Assembly (NCBI GenBank): GCA_963749575.1
Contig: CAVVNM010000016.1
Location: forward strand, 124,001 to 188,000
DNA: 64,000 nt
Direction of reading: 5' to 3'
DNA from: JAMXLO01 sp963749575
GTDB lineage: Bacteria; Pseudomonadota; Alphaproteobacteria; Acetobacterales; Acetobacteraceae
Shown here: positions 1 through 8,742 of the stretch, in pieces
How the letters are laid out: each line of letters starts with the position of its first letter
Numbering within the stretch: the first letter of the stretch is position 1
Program-made: the position numbers and the translations under genes
The notes under the pieces: generated by a model
Seen by the model: the letters and a program-made list of their open reading frames with translations, nothing else
The model's database searches: none
Told to the model about the DNA's origin: nothing

Positions 1-1284
1 GTTATGTTTCGGCAGTTCGACGTGGTAGTACGTAACCACGTCCCGCGGAACCTGCGCAATTGTCGTGCCATTTATCAGATACTTCACCGGCGTCAGTATG
101 TCGGCAATGAAGATGGCATGGTCTGGCGAGAGCCACAGATCTCGGCAGGGCTTGCCCAGACCGAACGCGTTGGCGGATATGCGGACCGGCCACACCTGGT
201 GGGGCCTTGGATGCCGCTGGCAATCCACGCGACGTTGCCCGATCCAAATCACCGGTTCGAAAGTCTTGCCAAGCAAGACCTCCAGACGGTCACCTTCGCG
301 CAGTTGCTCGACCGCGACCGCGCCGTGCTCGGTCATGATCCGGGTGCCCTCGGCAAAACAGGCGATCAGCTCGACGAACGTTGCCGTGGGACTGGTGACA
401 ATGGCGAACTGTGAGGGATCCAGCGTTGCCGGCAGTCCGGTGTCAAGGGTTACACCGGTCAGTTGCGCCAGAAGCGAGCCGGTCCCGTTGGCGCCGGAAA
501 AAAAGTTCAGATCCTGACTTGCATCGTAGCTTGCCGACTTCACCGAAGAGATGCCGGCGATTCCTATCAGGTCATCGACCCCATAGCCGCTGATAGTCAG
601 GCCCTCACCGGAAGTGGGCAGCAGCAGTTCGTCGTGCCCTGGTCCACTCATGTTCACGACCTGATCGGCCGCATTGCCGGTCGTGTTCGACAGATCACCG
701 ATCTGGGACAGATTGGCGATGCCACCCGAAAGGGCGATGGTGCCATCATTGAACGCATCGTCGGCGGTCGCATTGAACGTCGCGCCGTTCATCAAGGTGA
801 TGAGGGCCGTAGGATCCACGATGTTTCTGGCGTCGAAATTCACCCCGTCCATGGTGATGACGGCGCCAAGGTCGATGCCGAAGCTCGCTGCCGTGAATAC
901 GACCTCACCCGGAGCGCCGACACCATCGCTCTTGACGTAGAGGGTTTGGTTGTTGAAGTCACCGCCGGCAGCGTCGGAGGTGTAGGTCAGGACAGCACCA
1001 TTGCCGACCTCAAGCAGCCCACTGTCGGCTGCTGTGCCGTCGGTCGACCGCGACCCGTCCACGGCGTCGACACTGACCGACTGCCGGACGTCCAGGATGA
1101 CGTTTGGTGATAGGAACATCGTGCCGAGCGAAGTACCGGAGGGAAAGCCGGTATCGAGGACCGACGTGTACGAGCCCAACGCGAAGGTGGCATCGTCACC
1201 GCCGCCAGGTTCTGCGCTGCCCGTCCAGTTGGTCGCGATGCTCCAGACACCGCCGACAAGGTTACTCCAGTTCCTGGCCACCAT
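1..1284 (-). CDS. Hint_2-domain exported-type protein, C-terminus beyond window
   Basis: An uninterrupted minus-strand frame runs from an ATG at 1284 through position 1 with no stop; 428 residues are visible. Residues 1 to about 300 are rich in Gly, Asn, Thr and Ser with an early W-rich segment, like the beta-strand repeats of secreted alphaproteobacterial proteins. From Cys309 (motif ACFAEGTRI) a Hint_2 domain follows, with VEQLREGD, a basic RRVDCQRHPRPHQVWPVR stretch, SPDHAIF (His389) and YLINGTTIAQ. Hint domains are the autoprocessing fold of inteins and hedgehog proteins; the Cys at the domain start is the expected nucleophile. No signal peptide is seen, so type I secretion is possible. 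A stop lies in frame at 1315-1317, so 1284 is the first usable ATG. The gene is intact as far as it can be seen. Substrate and role are unknown. Confidence 0.85.
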   Translation of the reverse strand, partial: MVARNWSNLVGGVWSIATNWTGSAEPGGGDDATFALGSYTSVLDTGFPSGTSLGTMFLSPNVILDVRQSVSVDAVDGSRSTDGTAADSGLLEVGNGAVLTYTSDAAGGDFNNQTLYVKSDGVGAPGEVVFTAASFGIDLGAVITMDGVNFDARNIVDPTALITLMNGATFNATADDAFNDGTIALSGGIANLSQIGDLSNTTGNAADQVVNMSGPGHDELLLPTSGEGLTISGYGVDDLIGIAGISSVKSASYDASQDLNFFSGANGTGSLLAQLTGVTLDTGLPATLDPSQFAIVTSPTATFVELIACFAEGTRIMTEHGAVAVEQLREGDRLEVLLGKTFEPVIWIGQRRVDCQRHPRPHQVWPVRISANAFGLGKPCRDLWLSPDHAIFIADILTPVKYLINGTTIAQVPRDVVTYYHVELPKHN

Positions 1285-1414
1285 CGCTGTATTCCCGCCT
1301 TCTGGCTTACGCCCTCACGTTACGTCGGATCGGGGACCTGATCGGCACGTCCCACGGCAGCCAAGGCTTGGGCTCAGTGCCGGATATTGGACAACGCACC
1401 ACGCAACAGGTCCG

Positions 1415-1441
1415 ACCTGCCCCAAACAACCTGGGGCAGGT
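1415..1441 (-). terminator. Stem-loop downstream of the repeat-protein gene
   Basis: A perfect 10-bp inverted repeat, ACCTGCCCCA (1415-1424) and TGGGGCAGGT (1432-1441), encloses a 7-base loop. It begins 18 bases past the stop of the minus-strand repeat-protein gene. There is no T-run after the stem, so it would be a weak intrinsic terminator or an mRNA-stabilising hairpin. Confidence 0.6.
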
Positions 1442-1458
1442 CCATCAGGCCTGGTTCG

Positions 1459-3107
1459 TCAGCTGAAGGCGAAGTTCTGCGCGTGGATTGTGGCAAAAGC
1501 CAGGTCGAGCGAGCCTGTGCCGAGATGGATGAGCGTGCCACCATTCCCGTCACTGGTCGCGTTGAGCTGACTGATGTTGGTGAGGCCGAACCCTTGCAGG
1601 TCGATCAGCCCATTCGTGTCGCCGTCATCCGCGAAGCCAGTCAGTACGATAGTTCCGGAATTACCGGCACTGGCATTGATCGTGACGTTCAGTTGCCCGC
1701 CGGACAACTCGTCCGCGACATTTACATTGGCGTCAGAGTTCAGAACGATGCTGTTCTGGGCGCCAATTGAATCGATCGTCGTTCCCGTTCCGGTGGCATT
1801 CAGCGTGACCACGCCGTTGCTACCGAGCGCGATCGAACTCGGTCCCCTTGCTCGCGGTAATCGTATCGCTGTCGCCCTTCGCGGAAACGGTGTTCTTGCC
1901 GCTGCCCAATGTGATGGTGTCGTTGTTGCCGTCTGCACCGATCTTGTTGTTGCCGTTACCGACCGTGATAGTGTCGGTATTGCCATTGGATGTCAGGGCA
2001 TTGCCGCCGTTGCCGAGCGTGATCGTGTCGGTGTTGCCATTGGACACGACGGTGTTGGCGCCATTCCCGGCAGTGATCGCGTCGTTGTTGCCGTTGGCCA
2101 CCACGGCGTTGGCGCCATTGCCGAGGTTGATCGTGTCGCTGGCGCCGTTCGCCGTCACGTTATTGTTGGCATTCCCCAGTTTGATGCTGTTTGAGGAGCC
2201 GTTGGCCACTACCATGTCGCCGCCCGGCTCGTCGGACGTACCCATGACGATCGTGTTGTTGTTGCCGCTGGTGTTCAGGATGTTGTTGCCGTCTCCCAGC
2301 GTGAACTTGCCCGCCCCGCCGTTGGTGACGTTGATCGTGAAGTCCTGATCGCTTTTGCCGGTTACCGTGTTGTTGGTGCCGGCGAGGGTGATGACGTCGG
2401 TGTTGTCAGGATCCGTAGGCATTGGCAGGGCCCACCGTGATGGTCGCGCGCCCTCCAAGGTCCTTGATGACGTTGTTGCCACCACCAACGGACATCTTGT
2501 CCTGAACGCCGGCCTCGGTGATGGTGTTGTCACCATTGCCGATCATGATGAGGTCGAACCCTTGGCCGCCGCTGATGGTGAAGTTCTGATCGCCGCCGAT
2601 GACAGTGTTGTGCTGACCCGCGTCAATTACGGACGTGGTGAATCCGAAGTTGCCGTCACCGCTCTTGCCGGCGTCTACGGAGCTATTTCCCGCGCCGGAG
2701 AAGATCGTGTTCGTGGCATCGGAATTGACGGTGATCTTGTTGAAGAAACCTTGCAGGGAGACGTTGTTGTTGCCGTTCGTGTTGGCCAGCTTCGTGGTGT
2801 TTTCGCCAGTGCCGCCCTGGACAGTAAGCGTGCTGCCGACATGGCCGCCGCCCTCTGTCTGGACCAGGTTGAATGCGCCGCCGACATTCACGGTGTCGGT
2901 CACGCCAACGAAGGTCGCGGGCGGACTTCCGTTGCCGTTGAGATGCACCGTCGCGTTGCCAGATCCGGTGTTGATCTGGTCGTCTGCCCCCATCGCGAAA
3001 ATGACGTTGTTGAAGGCAAAGGCATTGATGGTTTCATCAAGCCCCGGCAATGGATCCCCGATGAGGATGCTGTTCCCATTGGGACTTCCGTATATATTGG
3101 AACTCAT
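1459..3107 (-). CDS. Asn/Gly-rich beta-solenoid repeat protein, RTX-like (two frameshifts)
   Basis: Start ATG at 3107 (MSSNIYGSPNG) follows an AGGA box six bases upstream. The protein (about 548 aa after two one-base corrections near 2425 and 1845) is almost wholly built of short repeats such as DTITLGNGANAVVANGNN, an 18-residue unit that equals two 9-residue RTX-like turns. The Asp/Asn/Gly positions suit a calcium-binding parallel beta-roll, but the canonical GGxGxDxUx spacing is only approximate. The last 120 residues lose the repeat and end in GSLDLAFATIHAQNFAFS, resembling the C-terminal region of type I secretion substrates. There is no N-terminal signal peptide, consistent with that route. 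It lies just upstream of the Hint_2 gene on the same strand. Likely a surface or matrix protein; no enzymatic domain is seen. Confidence 0.75.
1863..2186. repeat. Six tandem 54-bp coding repeats
   Basis: Unit starts fall at 1863, 1917, 1971, 2025, 2079 and 2133, each beginning with a variant of GTGTCG on the plus strand. Each 54-bp unit encodes 18 residues of the solenoid on the minus strand. Units are diverged at third positions, so the array is old rather than freshly amplified. Degenerate copies continue toward 2350 and in the N-terminal half of the gene. Confidence 0.8.
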
Positions 3108-3490
3108 GCTGTCCTGCTTTCCTGTTGTTGGTTGGTCCTGGCCCCCGGCATCAGCAGGACTGGTAGGCACGTGGTCTTGGCGATGCCGATTATAGCCGAG
3201 GCGCGGATTGTTACGACTTCACTATGGAAGCGCGACCACTGTAACGAATTTCATTTCGCTGTCTATGGATCGGAGGGATTGGTCACTAGGATGCGCTCCC
3301 TTGGCGGCAGTTTTAGTCCTGGCTGCAATCCTGAGTATGCGGGCGGAGGCAGAAGCTAAACCCTGGGTGGTCGGTATCGGATGTTGCGGTGCAGGATTAT
3401 CCTGCCGGGTGGTCGGGGCGGCTCGACTGCTCGTGCCCTCAATGGCGGTGGGTGGCTTGGCGCTCCGGTCGTCTCAACTTAACTTGCGAT
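3108..3490. other. Intergenic region between divergent repeat-protein gene and recO
   Basis: 383 bases holding the upstream regions of two divergent units. A plus-strand frame beginning with an ATG at 3265 encodes a hydrophobic, signal-peptide-like start, but it runs 50 bases into recO and has no recognisable body. No clear promoter boxes were found. Confidence 0.4.
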
Positions 3491-4240
3491 ATGGATTGGG
3501 ACGCGCCCGCAATCGTGCTTGCCGCGCGATCGTACGGTGAAGGCGACGCCATCGCCACGGTGATGACGGCGGAACATGGCGCACATCGTGGGCTGGCACG
3601 TGGCGGCGCGGCACGCGGCCGCACGGCGATATGGCAGCCCGGCAATCTGGTGCACGTTCGCTGGGTCGCCCGTCTTGCCGAACAACTCGGCAGCTTCAGC
3701 GCGGAACTGGTGCATCCGGGCGCCGCGCTCGCCATGGACGATGCGCTGGCGCTGACCATGTTGTCGGCGATCTGCGCGGTGGCCGAAGGGGCCCTGCCGG
3801 AACGCGAACCGCATCCTCGTGTGTTCGACGGTCTGCTGCATCTCATCGCCCACCTGTCGCAGGGTGAGGCGATGCTGAGCGACCTGGTCCGCTGGGAGAC
3901 GGTGGTACTCGCCGATCTCGGCTATGGGCTCGATCTAGCAAGCTGTGCTGTCACCGGCGAGACGACAGGCCTCGCATTCGTCTCGCCGAGGACCGGCCGC
4001 GCCGTCACCTCGGCCGGCGCCGGCGTGTGGGCGTCGCGTCTGCTGCGTCTGCCGTCGTTCCTGGTGGGCGGCAACGATGCCACGCCGACGGATTGGCGCG
4101 ATGGCTTGCGGCTCACGGGTCACTTCCTGGAGCGCGACGCGTTCGGCCACTACCATCACCCGCTGCCGGCCGCGCGCCGGATGCTGTATGACCGCGTCGC
4201 GGCGCTGGCCGCCGAATCGGAGCAGCACAATGCCGGATGA
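3491..4240 (+). CDS. recO: DNA repair protein RecO
   Basis: 249 aa. RecO mediates loading of RecA onto SSB-coated DNA in the RecFOR pathway of recombinational repair. The start ATG at 3491 gives MDWDAPAIVLAAR, the usual alphaproteobacterial N-terminus; an upstream in-frame extension to 3389 has no family similarity. Family features seen are the N-terminal OB-fold segment (YGEGDAIATVMTAEHGAHRG), the middle helical region with LSDLVRWETVVLADLGYGLD, and the C-terminal part. The four zinc-binding cysteines of many RecO proteins are absent; only one Cys of that region is seen, as in other alphaproteobacterial copies. The 3-prime end overlaps parC by 11 bases, so the two are translationally linked. 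The recO-parC order is common in this group. Confidence 0.93.
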   Translation: MDWDAPAIVLAARSYGEGDAIATVMTAEHGAHRGLARGGAARGRTAIWQPGNLVHVRWVARLAEQLGSFSAELVHPGAALAMDDALALTMLSAICAVAEGALPEREPHPRVFDGLLHLIAHLSQGEAMLSDLVRWETVVLADLGYGLDLASCAVTGETTGLAFVSPRTGRAVTSAGAGVWASRLLRLPSFLVGGNDATPTDWRDGLRLTGHFLERDAFGHYHHPLPAARRMLYDRVAALAAESEQHNAG

Positions 4241-6446
4241 CCTGATCGGGCACATCGAGGATACCCGCCTGACGGATGCGCTGTCCGAGCGCTACCTCGC
4301 CTACGCGCTGTCCACCATCATGTCGCGTTCCCTGCCGGACGTGCGCGATGGGCTGAAGCCGGTACACCGGCGGCTGATCTACGCCATGCATCTGCTGCGG
4401 CTCGATCCTGCCGCCGGCTTCAAGAAGTGCGCCCGCGTGGTGGGCGACGTGATCGGCAAGTTCCACCCGCACGGCGACGTCGCGGTGTACGACGCGCTGG
4501 TGCGGCTCGCGCAGGATTTCGCCGCGCGCTATCCGCTGGTGGAAGGGCAGGGCAACTTCGGCAACATCGACGGCGATAATGCCGCCGCCATGCGTTACAC
4601 CGAGGCGCGGCTGACCGAGGTCGCGCGCGCCTTGCTGTCGGGTATCGACGAGGATGCGGTCGATTTTCGCCCCACCTATGATGGCGAGGAAAGCGAACCG
4701 ATTGTCCTGCCCGGTGCGTTTCCCAACCTGCTGGCCAATGGCGCAGCAGGGATCGCGGTCGGCATGGCGACGTCGATCCCGCCGCACAATGCCGGCGAGG
4801 TCTGCGCCGCGGCGATCCACCTGATCCGCCATCCGGCGGCGACCACCGCGGAGCTGCTGCGACACATGCCAGGGCCGGACTTTCCCACCGGCGGCGTGAT
4901 GGTGGAGGACAACACAGCTATTCTTGCCGCTTATGAGACCGGGCGCGGCGGTTTCCGGGTGCGCGCCAAATGGTCGGTGGAGAAGGGCAAACACGGCACC
5001 TGGCAGATCGTCGTCACCGAGATTCCCTATCAGGTGCAGAAGGCCAAGCTGGTCGAGCAGATCGCGCAGCTTCTTGAGGAGCGCAAGCTGCCTCTGCTGG
5101 GCGACGTACGCGACGAAAGTACCGAGCTGGTGCGCCTGGTGCTGGAACCGAAGACGCGTGGCGTCGAGCCGGAGGTGCTGATGGAGACACTGTTCCGCGC
5201 CTCGGCCCTGGAGGCGCGATTCCCGCTGAACATGAACGTGCTGGATGCGACGCGCACGCCGCTGGTGATGTCGCTGCCTCAGGTGCTGCGCGCCTGGCTC
5301 GACCATCGGCACGAGGTGCTGCTGCGCCGTACCCGCCATCGGCTGGCGGCGATCGAACGGCGCATCGAGATCCTTGACGGGTATTTACTGGTCTATCTGA
5401 ATGTCGACGAGGTGATCCGCATCATCCGCAACGAGGACGAACCGAAGCCGCAATTGATGCACAGCTTCAAGCTGACCGACACCCAGGCCGAGGCGATCCT
5501 GAACATGCGGCTGCGCTCGCTGCGCAGGCTCGAGGAGATGGAACTTCGCAAGGAGCACGGGTCGCTGGCGAAGGAACGCAAGGACATTCAGACGCTGTTG
5601 AAGGACGCGGCGCGGCGGTGGGATCGCATCGTCGAGGAACTCGAGGAGACGCGCAAGAAATTCGGCTCCGGCGCACTGGGCGCGCGGCGTACCGAACTTG
5701 GCGCGGCGCCGTCGGTGGTCGAGGTGACCAGCGAGGCGTTGGTCGAGCGCGAGCCGATCACTGTCATCCTGTCCGACAAAGGTTGGATCCGCGCGGTGAA
5801 GGGTCACATAGGCGATGACGCCGAGGTGCGCTTCAAGGAAGGCGACCGGCTGAAACGGCTGCTGCACTGCCAGACCACCGACCGGCTGACGCTGTTCGGC
5901 ACCAACGGACGTGCCTACACGCTGAAGGCCGCCGACCTGCCGCGCGGCCGCGGGGATGGCCAGGCGGTGCGGCTGCTCGCCGAACTGACCAACGAGGACG
6001 ATGTTGCTGCGCTGTTCATCGCGGTGGAGGGCGGGCAGTACCTGGTCGCATCATCGACCGGCCGCGGCTTCGTCGTGCCGGCGGCGGAGCTTGCGGCGGA
6101 GAAACGCACCGGCAAGCAGGTGCTGAACCTGCGGCCCGGCGAGGAGGCGTTGCTGTGCGTGCCGGCTGATGGCGACCATGTCGCGATCGTCGGCAGCAAC
6201 CGCAAGCTGCTGATCTTCCCGCTGGAGCAGGTGCCGGAGATGGCGCGCGGCGGCGGCGTGATCCTGCAGCGCTACCGCGACGGTGGCCTGGCCGACGCCA
6301 AGGTGTTCCGGCTGGCCGACGGGCTGACGTGGCAGCTCGGCGATCGGACGCGCACCGAAACCAACCTGCGCGACTGGATCGGCGAGCGTGCGCAGGCCGG
6401 CCGGCTACCCCCGCACGGCTTCCCAAGAACGCCGCGGTTCGGCTGA
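4230..6446 (+). CDS. parC: DNA topoisomerase IV subunit A
   Basis: 738 aa, full length and intact. ParC is the DNA-cleaving subunit of topoisomerase IV, which with ParE decatenates daughter chromosomes. The start MPDDLIGHIEDTRLTDAL overlaps the end of recO. The catalytic tyrosine is Tyr123 in AAMRYTEARL, and the breakage-reunion domain occupies about residues 20-460. The coiled-coil tower helices follow, then a C-terminal beta-propeller region (about 490-720). The short propeller and the length mark it as ParC rather than GyrA; there is no GyrA-box (QRRGGKG). In the quinolone-determining loop HPHGDVAVYDAL, the position of E. coli ParC Ser80 is Val84 and that of Glu84 is Asp88, both seen directly. 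Confidence 0.95.
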   Translation: MPDDLIGHIEDTRLTDALSERYLAYALSTIMSRSLPDVRDGLKPVHRRLIYAMHLLRLDPAAGFKKCARVVGDVIGKFHPHGDVAVYDALVRLAQDFAARYPLVEGQGNFGNIDGDNAAAMRYTEARLTEVARALLSGIDEDAVDFRPTYDGEESEPIVLPGAFPNLLANGAAGIAVGMATSIPPHNAGEVCAAAIHLIRHPAATTAELLRHMPGPDFPTGGVMVEDNTAILAAYETGRGGFRVRAKWSVEKGKHGTWQIVVTEIPYQVQKAKLVEQIAQLLEERKLPLLGDVRDESTELVRLVLEPKTRGVEPEVLMETLFRASALEARFPLNMNVLDATRTPLVMSLPQVLRAWLDHRHEVLLRRTRHRLAAIERRIEILDGYLLVYLNVDEVIRIIRNEDEPKPQLMHSFKLTDTQAEAILNMRLRSLRRLEEMELRKEHGSLAKERKDIQTLLKDAARRWDRIVEELEETRKKFGSGALGARRTELGAAPSVVEVTSEALVEREPITVILSDKGWIRAVKGHIGDDAEVRFKEGDRLKRLLHCQTTDRLTLFGTNGRAYTLKAADLPRGRGDGQAVRLLAELTNEDDVAALFIAVEGGQYLVASSTGRGFVVPAAELAAEKRTGKQVLNLRPGEEALLCVPADGDHVAIVGSNRKLLIFPLEQVPEMARGGGVILQRYRDGGLADAKVFRLADGLTWQLGDRTRTETNLRDWIGERAQAGRLPPHGFPRTPRFG

Positions 6447-6654
6447 GGGATAGCTGTGTGTGACGGCCAACGCTGCCGTTCGAGGCCCGCGTGCTCTGTG
6501 CCTGCCCGTTGCTCGCCCCGTGGTTGCCGGCGTCGCAACCCGCGCTTGGCCGCAGGCGCAGCCGTACGCTGGGCGCCGTTGCGTTCCGGCAGCACGGAGG
6601 CCGGCTCGTCGTTCGGGTCCTGCGGCGCCTGCTCGCCGCCTCAACCGGGGCCAG

Positions 6655-6846
6655 CTACGAGCGGGTGCGCAAGGCGAGAAGGCCGATCAGTCCAGGCAGC
6701 AACAGCGATGCGGACGTAGGCTCGGGGACTGCGGTGATCGTAAAGTTCGCTGCGAATGAGAACTTATTATCGCCGCCGAGCAGCCAGGGGAAACGTCGTG
6801 GCAAGCGGAACGGCATGGCAACCAACGTCACGGTCTGCCGCCAACG
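6655..6846 (-). pseudogene. Orphan PEP-CTERM sorting tail (3-prime remnant)
   Basis: On the minus strand a frame closing at a TAG (6655-6657) reads NKFSFAANFTITAVPEPTSA, then a hydrophobic LLLPGLIGLLAL and a final basic RTRS. That is a complete PEP-CTERM signal: Pro-Glu-Pro motif, transmembrane stretch and arginine tail. Exosortase recognises and cleaves such signals during export. The frame is open only back to a TAA at 6847-6849 (first ATG 6816, 53 codons). No signal peptide or mature domain is found in any frame farther upstream to about 7000, so the body of the gene is lost or scrambled. The rest of the 634 bases between parC and the next gene holds nothing I recognise. The Prs genes at the right edge show that the organism has the matching sorting system. 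Confidence 0.7.
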
Positions 6847-7080
6847 TTACAGTCAGTAGCAGTCTGTGAACTTAAAGGTAACCTGTTACATTCACTACTG
6901 CAACCACGCCGTGTGGCCGACTTTGGCTCGGCGGGAAGTGCGTCCGGTTCATGAATGATTCGTATCTTGACGGCACACGTGCAGGGCCGCTTTGTATAGT
7001 CGGTGGTCAGGGGCTGATGCTGCTCGCGCGTCGGCCTCTGGCCTATGCCGTGAATTATTGTTCCGAGGGAGTACCGTCCA

Positions 7081-8301
7081 ATGCGACTCACCCGCCGTGG
7101 CCTGCTGGGCAGCGCCGCCGCAATCACGACCGCGCCGATCATCGGCGCCCGCGCGCAGTCCAGACCCGTTGTCAAACTCGGCGTGCTGACCGATCTGTCC
7201 GGCACCTATCGCGACAACACCGGTCCCACGTCGGTCGCCGCGGCGCAGCTTGCGATCGATGAGATGAAGCCCAATCTCAGCTTCGACGTCGAGCTGATCA
7301 GCGCCGATCACCAGAACAAGCCCGATATCGCAGCGACCATCGCGCGCCAGTGGTTCGACCAGGGCATCGACGCCGCAATCGACGTGCCGACCTCGTCGGT
7401 CGCGCTGGCGGTGGCGCAGGTGGCCAAGGAGAAGGACAAGATCATGCTCAACGCGTCGGCCACCGTGGCGGCGCTGACCTACGAGCAGTGCAGTCCGAAC
7501 TCTATCGTGTGGAGCTTCGATACGTGGGAGAATGCGCACTCGACCGGTGGCGCGCTGATGGCTGGCGGCAACAAGTCGTGGTTTTTCATCACCGCCAACT
7601 ACGCCTTCGGCCAGTCGCTGGCCGACCTGACCAAGGACGTCGTGGCGAAGGGTGGCGGCGAGGTGAAGGGTGACCTGCGCTATCCGTTCCCGGACACCAC
7701 TGACTTTTCGTCCTATTTGACCCAGGCCGCCGCTAGCGGGGCGAAAGTACTCGGACTGGCGAATGCCGGGCTGGACACGCAGAACTGCATCAAGCAGGCG
7801 GCCGAGTTCGGACTCAACAAGTCGATGAAGATCGCGCCGCTGCTGCTGTTCATCACCGACGTCCACTCGCTCGGGCTCGACGTGTGCGGCGGGTTGACCA
7901 CGACCGAGACGTTCTACTGGGACCGCGACGACCGCACGCGCGCGTTCACCAAGCGGTTGCTGAGCCGGACGCCGAACAACTATCCGAACCAGGCGCACGC
8001 CAGTTCGTACGCCATCACACTGCATTATCTGAAGACGGCGCAGCAGATGGGTGCCGCCGAGGCGAGGAAGAGCGGCCGGGCGACGGTGGCCAGAATGAAG
8101 TCGATCCCGACCGACGATGACGCGTTCGGCGCCGGCCGCGTGCGGGCGGATGGCCGTGGAGAGTTTCCGGCCTATCTGTTCCGCGTGAAGACCAAGACCG
8201 AGAGCACCGGGCCGTGGGATCTTTACAAGCTGGAGCACACCTCGCCGCCGTCCGAGGTCCTGCATCCGCTTGCTGATGCCTGCAAGTTCCCGACCGCCTG
8301 A
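7081..8301 (+). CDS. ABC transporter periplasmic ligand-binding protein, branched-chain amino acid type
   Basis: 406 aa, intact. A GAGGGAG ribosome site precedes the ATG. The N-terminus RLTRRGLLGSAAAITTAPII has twin arginines followed by a hydrophobic stretch and ends AQS, a Tat-type signal peptide. The mature part follows the Leu/Ile/Val-binding fold: KLGVLTDLSGTYRDNTGPTS at the start, ISADHQNKPDIAATIARQW, and later YAFGQSL and SGAKVLGLANAGLDT. This family binds amino acids, amides or aromatic acids. No permease or ATPase gene lies next to it, so it is an orphan receptor that either feeds a distant transporter or serves as a sensor. A strong stem-loop follows the stop. Confidence 0.88.
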   Translation: MRLTRRGLLGSAAAITTAPIIGARAQSRPVVKLGVLTDLSGTYRDNTGPTSVAAAQLAIDEMKPNLSFDVELISADHQNKPDIAATIARQWFDQGIDAAIDVPTSSVALAVAQVAKEKDKIMLNASATVAALTYEQCSPNSIVWSFDTWENAHSTGGALMAGGNKSWFFITANYAFGQSLADLTKDVVAKGGGEVKGDLRYPFPDTTDFSSYLTQAAASGAKVLGLANAGLDTQNCIKQAAEFGLNKSMKIAPLLLFITDVHSLGLDVCGGLTTTETFYWDRDDRTRAFTKRLLSRTPNNYPNQAHASSYAITLHYLKTAQQMGAAEARKSGRATVARMKSIPTDDDAFGAGRVRADGRGEFPAYLFRVKTKTESTGPWDLYKLEHTSPPSEVLHPLADACKFPTA

Positions 8302-8317
8302 CTGGCGCTGACGATAG

Positions 8318-8340
8318 CCTCTCCCGCAATACGGGAGAGG
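8318..8340 (+). terminator. Stem-loop after the ligand-binding protein gene
   Basis: CCTCTCCCG (8318-8326), a 5-base loop, and CGGGAGAGG (8332-8340) form a perfect 9-bp GC-rich stem 16 bases beyond the stop. No T-tract follows. It can act in both directions, toward the convergent small gene ending at 8376. Confidence 0.65.
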
Positions 8341-8375
8341 TGATCGTCTGTAAGCGTGTGCCTATTCCGCGGCGC

Positions 8376-8579
8376 TCAGCGCGCGGATTCGGTTTGCTGC
8401 GGTTGCCGATCCTCGTGCAGGACATGGCCGTAGCGCCTGACCCAGAGCTGCCCGAGACGGGCAGCTTCCGCGGGTGTCAGCCAGGACCATTCGGCACCAC
8501 GCGCGCGGAGTGCCACCCAGGTGGTATCCCCGTCGATTACCCGCTCTTCGACCGAATAGGGGCTAATTGCTTCGACCAT
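8376..8579 (-). CDS. Small conserved-looking hypothetical protein
   Basis: 67 aa. The start ATG at 8579 gives MVEAISPYSVEERVIDGDTT, continuing with WVALRARGAEWSWLTPAEAARLGQLW. No signal peptide, membrane segment or known domain is seen. The balanced, Trp-rich composition and its fit between two well-defined neighbours argue for a real gene. It converges with the ligand-binding protein gene across the 8318-8340 stem-loop. Function is not recognised. Confidence 0.55.
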   Translation of the reverse strand: MVEAISPYSVEERVIDGDTTWVALRARGAEWSWLTPAEAARLGQLWVRRYGHVLHEDRQPQQTESAR

Positions 8580-8742
8580 TCCGTGGCGAACTCCAAACTG
8601 TTGCGCCGGCGGACAACCTCAGGAGGCGTCGCAGTCGCATAACAGCGTGGCCGATCGATTCGCCATGAAAAAGCCTTGATGTCACACATGCCGGCGAAAT
8701 GTCCGAGCGTGTTGCACCGGTACCGCTGGCATTGCGCACCGG

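Noticed and set aside
463..1110. 215-codon open frame on the plus strand
   Set aside because: It is antisense to the intact Hint_2 gene, whose minus-strand frame shows clear domain motifs; the plus frame has no resemblance to any protein family.
3265..3540. Plus-strand frame with a signal-peptide-like start upstream of recO
   Set aside because: It overlaps recO by 50 bases, loses any protein-like character after about 35 codons, and has no ribosome site of note.
4113..5339. Long minus-strand frame across parC
   Set aside because: High-GC antisense shadow rich in Arg, His and Gln; parC on the plus strand is complete and intact.
6460..6759. Overlapping plus-strand frames after parC
   Set aside because: Arg/Pro/Ala-rich low-complexity translations, antisense to the PEP-CTERM tail; no start signal or family match.
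6949..8265. 438-codon minus-strand frame across the ligand-binding protein gene
   Set aside because: Antisense shadow; the plus-strand gene has a signal peptide, ribosome site and family motifs.
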